From the NCBI GenBank assembly GCA_003131925.1, contig PKWC01000081.1, forward strand, positions 1-20,406: DNA of 20,406 bases. Reading direction: 5' to 3'. A program made the translations under genes and the position numbers. Of this stretch, positions 13,852-20,406 are shown one piece after another. The notes below the pieces were generated by a model. That model was not told the origin of the DNA and searched no databases. It saw nothing but the letters and a program-made list of their open reading frames with translations. The number at the start of each line of letters is the position of its first letter. Position 1 is the first letter of the stretch. This stretch comes from Alphaproteobacteria bacterium (GTDB taxonomy: Bacteria > Pseudomonadota > Alphaproteobacteria > Micropepsales > Micropepsaceae).

Positions 13852-13861
13852 GCCGGAGATT

Positions 13862-13903
13862 GCCGAAATCCGGACGTCGCCGGTTTCGGCTTGCGGCGTC
13901 CGG
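13862..13903 (+). terminator. Overlapping alternative hairpins after degP, possible terminator
   Basis: GCCGAAATCCGG (13862-13873) can pair with CCGGTTTCGGC (13880-13890) with one bulge. CCGGACG (13870-13876) can instead pair with CGTCCGG (13897-13903). The two structures exclude each other. No U-run follows; the next bases are C/G-rich. The position between the degP stop and the next regulator fits a transcript end or attenuator-like leader. Confidence 0.35.
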
Positions 13904-14008
13904 CCCCCGCGCCGGCGGCGGCGGCCCCCTCCCCCCCGTTGCCGCTGTCGGCGCGGACCCTGGCCGCCCGGTCGCAAGCGTATCGCCAAGCCAATAGGAG
14001 TCCCGCCA

Positions 14009-14686
14009 ATGCGAATGCTTGTCGTGGAGGATGATCTAGAAGCCCAGCGCTACCTCGTGAACGGTCTCAAGGAGGCTGGCCATGTGGTGGACGACGCGGC
14101 GGACGGCGAAGTGGGACTGACTCTCGCGCTGTCGCGAGCCTATGACGTGGCCATCGTCGACCGGATGCTGCCGGGTATCGACGGCCTCAGGCTTGTCGAA
14201 GAAATTCGCGAACACGGCAACACGATGCCGGTTCTGTTTCTCAGTGCGCTTTCCGAGGTGGACGACCGGGTCAAGGGTCTCAAGGCGGGAGGCGACGACT
14301 ACCTCACAAAGCCCTACGCGTTCGTCGAACTTCTCGCGCGGATCGACGCCTTGATGCGCCGGCGACATCCCGCCTCGGTGAAAACGCAATTGCAGGTCGG
14401 CGATCTCGAGCTGAACCTGCTGACCCGGACCGCCAACCGCAACGGCTCGGCCATTGATCTGCAGCCCCGCGAATTCCGCCTGCTCGAATATCTGATGCGG
14501 CACGCCGGACAGGTCGTGACGCGCACCATGCTGCTCGAAAGCGTATGGGAGTATCATTTCGATCCGCAAACCAACGTGATCGATGTGCACATCTCCCGGC
14601 TGCGCGCGAAGATCGACAAGGGGTTCGAGTCTCCGCTGCTGCACACCGTGCGCGGTGCGGGCTATATGATCCGTGCGCGCGCCTAG
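14009..14686 (+). CDS. OmpR-family response regulator (second two-component pair)
   Basis: The protein has 225 residues. The receiver domain (1-118) shows E7/D8-D9, the phospho-acceptor D51 (VAIVDRMLPGIDG), S79 (LFLSALS) and K101 (YLTKPY). The winged-helix domain (about 128-222) has IDLQPREFRLLEYLMRHAGQ and NVIDVHISRLRAKI. AGGAG at 13996-14000 precedes the ATG by 8 bases. The stop overlaps the start of the kinase gene. In rhizobial genomes a pair of this type stands between degP and glnE. I know of no agreed gene name. Its target genes are unknown; the degP neighbour suggests, but does not show, an envelope-stress role. Confidence 0.92.
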   Translation: MRMLVVEDDLEAQRYLVNGLKEAGHVVDDAADGEVGLTLALSRAYDVAIVDRMLPGIDGLRLVEEIREHGNTMPVLFLSALSEVDDRVKGLKAGGDDYLTKPYAFVELLARIDALMRRRHPASVKTQLQVGDLELNLLTRTANRNGSAIDLQPREFRLLEYLMRHAGQVVTRTMLLESVWEYHFDPQTNVIDVHISRLRAKIDKGFESPLLHTVRGAGYMIRARA

Positions 14687-16097
14687 GATTTTCCGCACTC
14701 TCGCGTTCCGCATCGTCGCCGTCTATCTCGCCATATTCGCGGTCTCCGCCGCGGCCATCGTCGCCTTCACCTGGTGGAACACGGCGCGCGCCCTGAACGC
14801 GCAGACCGATCAGATTGTCGAAGCGGACATCACGGGCCTGTCGGAGCGCTACGATCGATTCGGCCTGGCGGGACTGACCGACGCCATCGTCAACCGCTCA
14901 TCGCATGGCGGCGCCACACTTTATATTCTGGCCGATTCCGAAAAGCGGCCGATCGCCGGCAATCTGGATGCGTGGCCCGAACTCGCCCAGATCGGTGGCA
15001 ACCTGGTCGAATTCGACTACGAGCGCCGGCTCGGCAACCGTCTCGAACAGCGCCGTGCGCGCGGACGGGATTTCGACCTGACCGGTGGATTCGAGCTTCT
15101 TGTTGCGCGCGACGTCGCCGAACGCCACGAAACCGAGAAGCTGTTCACGACCATGATCCCCTGGAGCGTGCTGCTGATCGTGGTGCTCGGGCTGGTCGGC
15201 GGCGGCTTGATCAGCAGGAAATTTCTTGCGCGGCTCGATCAGATCAACCGCACCAGCCGCGAAATCATGGAGGGCAACCTTTCGCGCCGCCTGCCGGTTG
15301 GACATGCCGGGGATGAATTCGACGTTCTCGCCCTCAATCTCAACCGCATGCTGGATCGCACCGAACGGTTGATGCGTGGCATGCGTGAAGTCACCGATTC
15401 GATCGCCCACGATCTGCGCACGCCGCTCAATCGATTGCGCAACCGTCTGGAAGGCACGCTTCATTCGCTGGATTCTCACGGCGCTGCGGGCGTGCAGATC
15501 GAGGCGGCTGTCGAGGAGACGGACCGCCTCATGGCGACGTTCAATGCGCTTCTCCTGATTGCGGAAGCCGAAGCCGGCGTCGCGCGCGAGGCGATGACGC
15601 CTGTTGATCTGCGCGGCATCGTGGAAGGTGTCGTCGAACTTTACGCCCCGCTGGCCGATGAGAAAGGGGTCTCGCTGTCGGCCGCGCCCAGCGGACAGGC
15701 GATCGTCAACTGCATTGGCAGTCTGGTCAGCCAGGCGCTCGCAAATCTTCTCGACAATGCGATCAAGTACACTCCTGCCGGCGGAGGCGTGAACATTTCG
15801 GTCGAAGACACGCCCAGCGGTATCGCGCTTTGCGTTGCCGATACGGGTCCGGGAATTGCTTCCGAAGACCGCAACCGCGTTCTCGAACGTTTCGTGAGGC
15901 TCGAGGCAAGCCGGCATTCGCCGGGAACGGGATTGGGCCTCAGCCTTGTCGCCGCCGTGGCACGCCTGCACGACGCAAAGCTCGAACTCGAAGACAACGG
16001 TCCGGGACTGAAGGCGACGCTTCTTTTTCCCGCCGGCGCAAACCGCCGGTCTTCGGTTCCGCAAATCGCGCCGCAGAAAATGGCGGTGCGGAGCTGA
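14673..16097 (+). CDS. Membrane sensor histidine kinase (second two-component pair)
   Basis: The protein has 474 residues from GTG 14673, overlapping the regulator gene by 14 bases. TM1 is at about 11-33, a periplasmic region of some 130 residues follows (includes TLYILADSEKRPIAGNL), and TM2 is at about 162-181. Next come a HAMP domain (about 183-236; LDQINRTSREIMEGNLSRRL), the H-box DSIAHDLRTPLNRL with H246, the N-box ALANLLDNAIKY (356-366), G1 VADTGPGI (388-395) and G2 GTGLGLSLV (418-426). It belongs to the QseC/EnvZ-like HisKA type. It should phosphorylate D51 of the preceding regulator. The signal is unknown; the short periplasmic domain carries no recognisable ligand fold. Confidence 0.94.
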   Translation: MRAPRIFRTLAFRIVAVYLAIFAVSAAAIVAFTWWNTARALNAQTDQIVEADITGLSERYDRFGLAGLTDAIVNRSSHGGATLYILADSEKRPIAGNLDAWPELAQIGGNLVEFDYERRLGNRLEQRRARGRDFDLTGGFELLVARDVAERHETEKLFTTMIPWSVLLIVVLGLVGGGLISRKFLARLDQINRTSREIMEGNLSRRLPVGHAGDEFDVLALNLNRMLDRTERLMRGMREVTDSIAHDLRTPLNRLRNRLEGTLHSLDSHGAAGVQIEAAVEETDRLMATFNALLLIAEAEAGVAREAMTPVDLRGIVEGVVELYAPLADEKGVSLSAAPSGQAIVNCIGSLVSQALANLLDNAIKYTPAGGGVNISVEDTPSGIALCVADTGPGIASEDRNRVLERFVRLEASRHSPGTGLGLSLVAAVARLHDAKLELEDNGPGLKATLLFPAGANRRSSVPQIAPQKMAVRS

Positions 16098-16104
16098 ATT
16101 CGGT

Positions 16105-16110
16105 TATACT
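16105..16110 (+). promoter_or_regulatory. Candidate -10 element for the HU/IHF-family gene
   Basis: TATACT at 16105-16110 (5 of 6 to TATAAT) lies 34 bases upstream of the ATG at 16145, just after the kinase stop codon. No convincing -35 is visible at 16-18 bp. AAGGGA precedes the start codon. Confidence 0.3.
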
Positions 16111-16144
16111 TGCGGAATCACCGTCGCAGCGAAGGGATGCCACA

Positions 16145-16429
16145 ATGAGCAAAGCCGATTTCATCGAGACCGTGGCCAGCAAGGGAAATATAACCAAAGC
16201 AGATGCAAAGCGTTACGTGGAGCTTGTCTTCGATTCGATCGAGGCTGGGCTTAAGACGGCAAGGAGCAGCGGCAAGCTTCAAATCAGGACATTCGGAACG
16301 TTTCATGTTTCCAAACGCCGGGCGCGCATCGGACGCAATCCGAAGACGGGCGAATCCATCAAGATCAAGGCGTCCAAAAGCCTGCGTTTCAAACCTGCGT
16401 CGCAGCTAAAGGAGGCCGCGGGCTGCTAA
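16145..16429 (+). CDS. HU/IHF-family histone-like DNA-binding protein
   Basis: The protein has 94 residues, the full family length. The helical dimerisation half (MSKADFIETVASKGNITKAD...VELVFDSIEAGLK) is followed by the beta-arm region with IRTFGTFHVSKRRARIGRNP, KTGESIKIKASKSL and RFKPASQLKE. GRNPKTGE is the conserved arm motif that inserts a Pro into the minor groove to bend DNA. HU and IHF subunits cannot be told apart with confidence by eye. The protein ends in an unusual Cys. AAGGGA provides the ribosome-binding site 8 bases before ATG 16145. It has its own possible -10 element and lies in the 378-base interval between the kinase gene and glnE. Confidence 0.93.
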   Translation: MSKADFIETVASKGNITKADAKRYVELVFDSIEAGLKTARSSGKLQIRTFGTFHVSKRRARIGRNPKTGESIKIKASKSLRFKPASQLKEAAGC

Positions 16430-16448
16430 TCATCTTCCCGCGCGGGCG

Positions 16449-16463
16449 GGACGACGCTCGTCC
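16449..16463 (+). terminator. Hairpin after the HU/IHF-family gene, possible terminator
   Basis: GGACGA and TCGTCC (16449-16454, 16458-16463) form a 6-bp stem with a 3-base loop, 19 bases after the HU/IHF stop codon. It is preceded by a second small hairpin CCCGC-GCGG-GCGGG. There is no U-run, so support is modest. Confidence 0.3.
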
Positions 16464-16475
16464 GGGCCGGCTCCT

Positions 16476-19442
16476 ATGCACGTGACCCCAAGGGTCCCGG
16501 AGTCGCGATATCATTCGGGGTGTACCGGCGTGAACGAACGCGAAAGCGTCGATGCGTTTGCGAATCACGCGGCTGATCTGCCACGGCCCTTCGATCCCGC
16601 GAAAGCCGACCGAACGCTCGAAGAGCTGGGCGAAGCGGTTTGCGGAATCCCGTACGCCGCACGCGAATGCTTCGCGGGCGCGTTCGGGAATAGCCCATAC
16701 CTCGCGCGTCTTGCGTTGCGCGAACGCGGCGCCCTGCGCGAGCTTTGGGAGCGGGGACCGGAGAGTTTGTTCGAACGTGCCGTGCGCGATGCGGAACTGT
16801 CGCACGAGGCGGAGAACTTCGCGGCGGCGATGGCGATTCTGCGCCGCGCCAAACGGCAGGCTGCACTGGCGATCGCGCTCGCGGATATCTCGGGCCTATG
16901 GGATCTCGACGCCGCCACGCGCGCGCTCACACGCTTTGCAGACTCAAGCGTAGGAGGAGCGCTTCGCTTCCTGTTACGCGAGACAGCCGCGACGGCGGGA
17001 ATTGCGGAGCGCGATCCGGCGGCACTCGAGGCGGAGACTGGCCTCGTCATTCTGGCGATGGGCAAGGCCGGCGCGTTCGAGCTGAACTACTCCAGCGACA
17101 TCGACCTGGTCGTCTTCTACGACGCCGATCGCTTTCCCTTCCGCAAGAAGGCCGACGCGCGCGCCGCCGCCGTTGATCTCACCAAGGGGCTGGTGAGGCT
17201 GCTTGGCGAGATCACCGCTGACGGATACGTCTTCCGCGTGGATTTGAGATTGAGGCCCGATGCCGGCGCAACGCAGATCGCCATCTCGACCGAAGCGGCA
17301 GAGCGTTATTACGAGGAGATGGGACAGAACTGGGAACGCGCAGCGTTCATCAAGGCGCGCCCTTGCGGCGGCGACCGTTCTGCGGCGCGGATGTTTCTCA
17401 AGAGACTCGAGCCGTTCGTGTGGCGCCGCAATCTCGACTATGCCGCGATCGAGGATATCCATTCGATCAAACGCCAGATTCACGCCCACGGCCGACACGG
17501 TGCAATTGCAGCAGCGGGACACAATTTGAAGCTTGGCCGTGGCGGCATCCGCGAGATCGAATTCTTCGCTCAGACCCAGCAATTGATTCTGGGCGGGCGC
17601 GATCTCTCGCTCAGGCAGTCTCGAACACTCGATGCGCTAGCCGCGCTGGAGGCCAGAGAGCTGGTGTCGGAATCGGCGAGCGCAGATCTCTCGGAATCCT
17701 ATTGCTTCCTGCGCCGGCTCGAGCATCGCCTGCAAATGATCGACGACGAGCAGACCCACACCTTGCCTAAGACAGCGGAGGGTTTGGCCCATATCGCCTG
17801 TTTCGCGGGCTTTGCGGATACGCAAGCGTTCAGCGAAAAGCTGGTCGAACGTCTCCGGAGCGTTCAGGCTCACTACGACGGCCTTTTCGAGAAAGCGCCG
17901 CCACTCGGCGGCGCTGGAGGCAGCCTGGTGTTCACCGGGGTGGAGGATGACCCCGAAACGATCGACACGCTTCGTGGGATGGGTTTTCGCGATCCCCGGC
18001 ACGCCGCCGGAGCTGTGCGGGGTTGGCATCATGGCCGCATCCGCGCTACGCGAAGCGCACGCGCGCGCGAGCTCCTGACCCGGCTTGTGCCGGCGCTCCT
18101 CGACGCGCTTGCCGCGACCGCGGATCCCGATGCCGCATTTGCCCAGTTCGATCGCTTCGTGTCGCGTTTGCCGGCGGGCGTCCAACTCTTCTCGCTGTTT
18201 CTCGCCAATCCTCAATTGCTGCGGCTCGTCGCCTCCATCGTGGGCTCCGCACCAAAGCTTGCCGATCATCTCGGCCGGTCACCAGCGGTGCTCGATGCCG
18301 TACTCGATCATGGCTTCCTCGCAGAGCTGCCCTCGCGCGAAGCCCTCGCCGCCTTGCTGCACGAGGGGCTCGCCGCGGCGACGGATCACGAATCCGTGCT
18401 GGACGCGGCGAGGCGCTTCGCGAAGGAACAGATGTTCCGGGTCGGCGTGCATCTCATCGACGGCAGGGCGAAACCTGAAAATGCCGGATTGACGTTTTCG
18501 AACATTGCCGAGTGCGTCATTGCACGTCTTCTCGAACGGGTGCAGCGCGAACTCGAAGCAACTGCAGGGATTGTGAAGGGCGGAGCATTCTGCGTCGTCG
18601 CGATGGGCAAGCTCGGCGGTCGCGAGATGACGGCGTCGTCCGATCTCGATCTTGTGTTCGTTTATGACGCACCCGCCACCGCAGATTGTTCGATCGGCAA
18701 TCGCTCCCTGCCGCTTATCGTCTATTACGCGCGGCTCGCACAAAGGCTGATCTCCGCGCTGACGGTGCCGACGGCGGAGGGTGTCCTCTACGACGTGGAC
18801 ATGCGGCTACGGCCGAGCGGAAACAAGGGCCCGGCAGCCGTGAGCCTGAGTTCCTTCATCCGATATCACGCACAAGAAGCGTGGACCTGGGAGAAGCTGG
18901 CGCTGACGCGCGCCCGGGTTGTTGCGGGACCCACCGCGTTACGCAAGAAGATCGAGGATGCGATCCGGGACGTGCTGACCGAAAGAATCGAGCCGGTGGC
19001 GCTCATCCGCGACGCACGCGAAATGCGCGAGAAGCTCTGGGCGCAATTCCCCGGCCGGGATCGGTGGGGCCTTAAATTCCGACGCGGCGGTTTGGTCGAC
19101 ATTGAATTCATTGTCCAGACACTCCAGCTCCGCCACGCCTGCGACGTTCCCCGGATACTCGAGCAGAACACCGTCGCTGCGCTCGGACGCCTCGCTGCGG
19201 CGAATCTGCTCGGCGAGGAAGAAGCGCAAACGCTTGTCGGCGCCGCCGGTCTGCAATTGTCATTGCTTCAGGTGTTGCGGATTTCAGTTGCCGGCTCTTT
19301 CGATCCCGTCTCCGCAACCGCAGGAATGAAGGCGCTGCTTTCGCGCGCAGGCGGCATGGGCGACTTCGGTGAAATCGAGGATCGCCTCGAAGCAGCGCAA
19401 ACACAGGTTCACGCCCTGTTCAAACGTCTGCTGCCTGCGTGA
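16476..19442 (+). CDS. glnE: Bifunctional glutamine synthetase adenylyltransferase/adenylyl-removing enzyme GlnE
   Basis: The protein has 988 residues from ATG 16476, the usual length. A GTG at 16530 with GGGG upstream is a good alternative start, since the first 18 residues look unconserved and the ATG lacks a ribosome-binding site. The two nucleotidyltransferase domains are clear: the N-terminal deadenylylase site, MGKAGAFELNYSSDIDLVVF beginning at residue 195, and the C-terminal adenylyltransferase site, MGKLGGREMTASSDLDLVFV beginning at residue 710. Each has the paired Asp of the DxD type. Between and after them are helical regulatory segments (for example GRGGIREIEFFAQTQQLILG, and RRGGLVDIEFIVQTLQLRHA near the C-terminus). 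GlnE adds AMP to glutamine synthetase, inactivating it, and removes it again, under control of PII and glutamine. It closes the conserved degP-RR-HK-glnE block. Confidence 0.97.
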   Translation: MHVTPRVPESRYHSGCTGVNERESVDAFANHAADLPRPFDPAKADRTLEELGEAVCGIPYAARECFAGAFGNSPYLARLALRERGALRELWERGPESLFERAVRDAELSHEAENFAAAMAILRRAKRQAALAIALADISGLWDLDAATRALTRFADSSVGGALRFLLRETAATAGIAERDPAALEAETGLVILAMGKAGAFELNYSSDIDLVVFYDADRFPFRKKADARAAAVDLTKGLVRLLGEITADGYVFRVDLRLRPDAGATQIAISTEAAERYYEEMGQNWERAAFIKARPCGGDRSAARMFLKRLEPFVWRRNLDYAAIEDIHSIKRQIHAHGRHGAIAAAGHNLKLGRGGIREIEFFAQTQQLILGGRDLSLRQSRTLDALAALEARELVSESASADLSESYCFLRRLEHRLQMIDDEQTHTLPKTAEGLAHIACFAGFADTQAFSEKLVERLRSVQAHYDGLFEKAPPLGGAGGSLVFTGVEDDPETIDTLRGMGFRDPRHAAGAVRGWHHGRIRATRSARARELLTRLVPALLDALAATADPDAAFAQFDRFVSRLPAGVQLFSLFLANPQLLRLVASIVGSAPKLADHLGRSPAVLDAVLDHGFLAELPSREALAALLHEGLAAATDHESVLDAARRFAKEQMFRVGVHLIDGRAKPENAGLTFSNIAECVIARLLERVQRELEATAGIVKGGAFCVVAMGKLGGREMTASSDLDLVFVYDAPATADCSIGNRSLPLIVYYARLAQRLISALTVPTAEGVLYDVDMRLRPSGNKGPAAVSLSSFIRYHAQEAWTWEKLALTRARVVAGPTALRKKIEDAIRDVLTERIEPVALIRDAREMREKLWAQFPGRDRWGLKFRRGGLVDIEFIVQTLQLRHACDVPRILEQNTVAALGRLAAANLLGEEEAQTLVGAAGLQLSLLQVLRISVAGSFDPVSATAGMKALLSRAGGMGDFGEIEDRLEAAQTQVHALFKRLLPA

Positions 19443-19514
19443 CGATTCCATACTCGTTTGCGACGAACGATGTCGTAAGCTTTCGACGGCCGGTGCCGAT
19501 CAAGGGGAGAACGA

Positions 19515-20315
19515 GTGGTGCAGTTGCCAACATCCTTGAGAAGCGGGTCGGCGGGCGACGCACTCGTACTGCTTCACGGGATTGGAGGCTGCGCGCAGGT
19601 CTGGCAGCCTCAGCTCGACGCCTTTTCTTCGCGCTTCTGCGTCGTTGCGTGGAACATGCCGGGATATGGCGGGTCCGAGCCATTGCCGCAAATGACATTC
19701 CCCGCTCTTGCCGATGCGCTCGAGACGCTTCTCGACACCCTTCCCGGCAGGCGCATTCATCTGGTCGGCCATTCGATGGGCGGGATGGTAGCGCAGGAAT
19801 TCCTGCGGCGGCGTGCGCACAGGGCGTCGAGCATTTGCCTCTATGCAACGAGTCCCGGCCTGGCCCAGCCCGAAACGCCCGAAGCGCTGCAGGAAGCACG
19901 CGAACGGGCGCGCGAATTCATGGTGCGGCGGATCGGGCCGCTCGACGCCGGAAAGACGATGCGCGACATGGCCGAGAGTCTGCTCGATCAGCTGCTGTCG
20001 CTGCGTGCGCCCGAGGCGGCTCGTGCGGCCGCGATCGAATCGATCAGCTCCGTTCCGCCCGCCGTCTATCGCGACGCGATGCGCTGCATCCTCTCGTTCG
20101 ACGGCACCGCAATCGTGCCGAAGATCGATCTGCCCACACTGGTCATCGCGGGCGGCGAGGACCGCACGATTGCACCGGCGATCGTCGAGGCCATGGCGCG
20201 ACAAATCGCAGGTGCCCGATTCGAAATCATCCCCAGGGTCGGCCATCTCGCCAATCTGGAGGACCCGCCGGCCTTCAATCGCGTTTTGTCTGAATTTCTT
20301 GATACGGTGCGATGA
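19515..20315 (+). CDS. Alpha/beta-fold hydrolase
   Basis: The protein has 266 residues from GTG 19515, with AAGGGGA 6 bases upstream; a second GTG follows at once. All parts of an alpha/beta hydrolase are present: oxyanion motif HGIGG (21-25); the nucleophile elbow GHSMGG with S87; a variable cap (about 118-195); the acid D216 in IAGGEDRTIAP; and H244 in VGHLANLEDP. The last pattern is common in esterase, haloperoxidase-like and 3-oxoadipate enol-lactonase-like members. No pathway genes adjoin it. The substrate is therefore not assignable. It follows glnE by 72 bases on the same strand and has no signal peptide, so it should be cytoplasmic. Confidence 0.93.
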   Translation: MVQLPTSLRSGSAGDALVLLHGIGGCAQVWQPQLDAFSSRFCVVAWNMPGYGGSEPLPQMTFPALADALETLLDTLPGRRIHLVGHSMGGMVAQEFLRRRAHRASSICLYATSPGLAQPETPEALQEARERAREFMVRRIGPLDAGKTMRDMAESLLDQLLSLRAPEAARAAAIESISSVPPAVYRDAMRCILSFDGTAIVPKIDLPTLVIAGGEDRTIAPAIVEAMARQIAGARFEIIPRVGHLANLEDPPAFNRVLSEFLDTVR

Positions 20316-20340
20316 TTGCGTAAGTGCCTGGAATTGCGGA

Positions 20341-20363
20341 AGGGCACTACCTGGGTGGTCCCT
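20341..20363 (+). terminator. Hairpin after the hydrolase gene, possible terminator
   Basis: AGGG-C-ACTACC and GGTGGTCCCT pair into a stem of about 10 bp with one bulge and a minimal loop, 25 bases after the stop codon. The following bases are not a U-run. Confidence 0.35.
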
Positions 20364-20383
20364 ACGGCAAACATCACACCCAA

Positions 20384-20406
20384 ATCCGTCATGGCCGGGC
20401 CGTTGT
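20384..20406. repeat. Possible left end of a GTCATGGCCGGG-type palindromic repeat, cut by window edge
   Basis: CCGTCATGGCCGGGCCGTTG resembles the left arm of a palindromic intergenic repeat (GTCATGGCCGGG...CCCGGCCATGAC type) that I recall as common in alphaproteobacteria. The complementary arm would lie outside the window, so this is tentative. Confidence 0.25.

Overview
The window looks like a chromosomal segment of a GC-rich alphaproteobacterium, most like Hyphomicrobiales/Rhizobiales or a relative. The main evidence is gene order: a PhoP/PhoQ-type pair (FeuP/FeuQ-like), ccmE-ccmF-ccmH (cycJKL), a DegP/HtrA protease, a second two-component pair, and glnE. As recalled from rhizobial genomes, feuPQ-cycHJKL-degP-RR-HK-glnE is a conserved neighbourhood. 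No transposase, integrase, phage gene, tRNA or rRNA was recognised. 

Layout. Positions 1-1519 (minus) hold the N-terminal 506 residues of a class A penicillin-binding protein; its end lies off the window. Positions 1866-4534 (plus) hold a small secreted PepSY-like protein, an OmpR/PhoP-type response regulator and a PhoQ-type sensor kinase. Positions 4535-9200 form an accessory-looking patch rich in repeats. It contains a secreted GLUG-repeat protein (minus), a family III CoA-transferase (minus), a small conserved hypothetical protein (plus) and a short lipoprotein (minus). Positions 9324-12105 hold ccmE-ccmF-ccmH with 4-bp stop/start overlaps. After that come a periplasmic DegP-like protease (12274-13851), a second response regulator/kinase pair (14009-16097), an HU/IHF-family protein (16145-16429), glnE (16476-19442) and an alpha/beta hydrolase (19515-20315).

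How the genes fit together. Much of the plus-strand backbone concerns the cell envelope: two sensor pairs, the periplasmic haem-handling part of cytochrome c maturation (CcmE haem chaperone, CcmF ligase, CcmH apocytochrome reductant) and a periplasmic quality-control protease. glnE belongs to nitrogen control, through adenylylation of glutamine synthetase.

Most unusual part. The patch between the feuQ-like kinase and ccmE sits where ccmI (cycH) would be expected, and no ccmI is visible in the window. Inside it, the last 14 codons of the kinase gene plus about 70 bp downstream are duplicated (4492-4605 and 6555-6668, 114 bp, about 5 mismatches). The copies are direct repeats bracketing the GLUG gene. 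Each copy carries a 16-bp palindrome one base away from the canonical ParB site parS. Several unrelated intergenic repeat families occur in and around the patch: a GCAGAGG-type element (three copies), a CCCCCAACGTGGGGG inverted repeat, and a CCCTTCGACAGGCTCAGGG-type inverted repeat that appears to supply the ribosome-binding site of a gene. A GTTCAT-N5-GTTCAT direct repeat just upstream of the PepSY-like gene resembles a PhoP box. These are readings of the sequence by eye; no alignment or database search was run.
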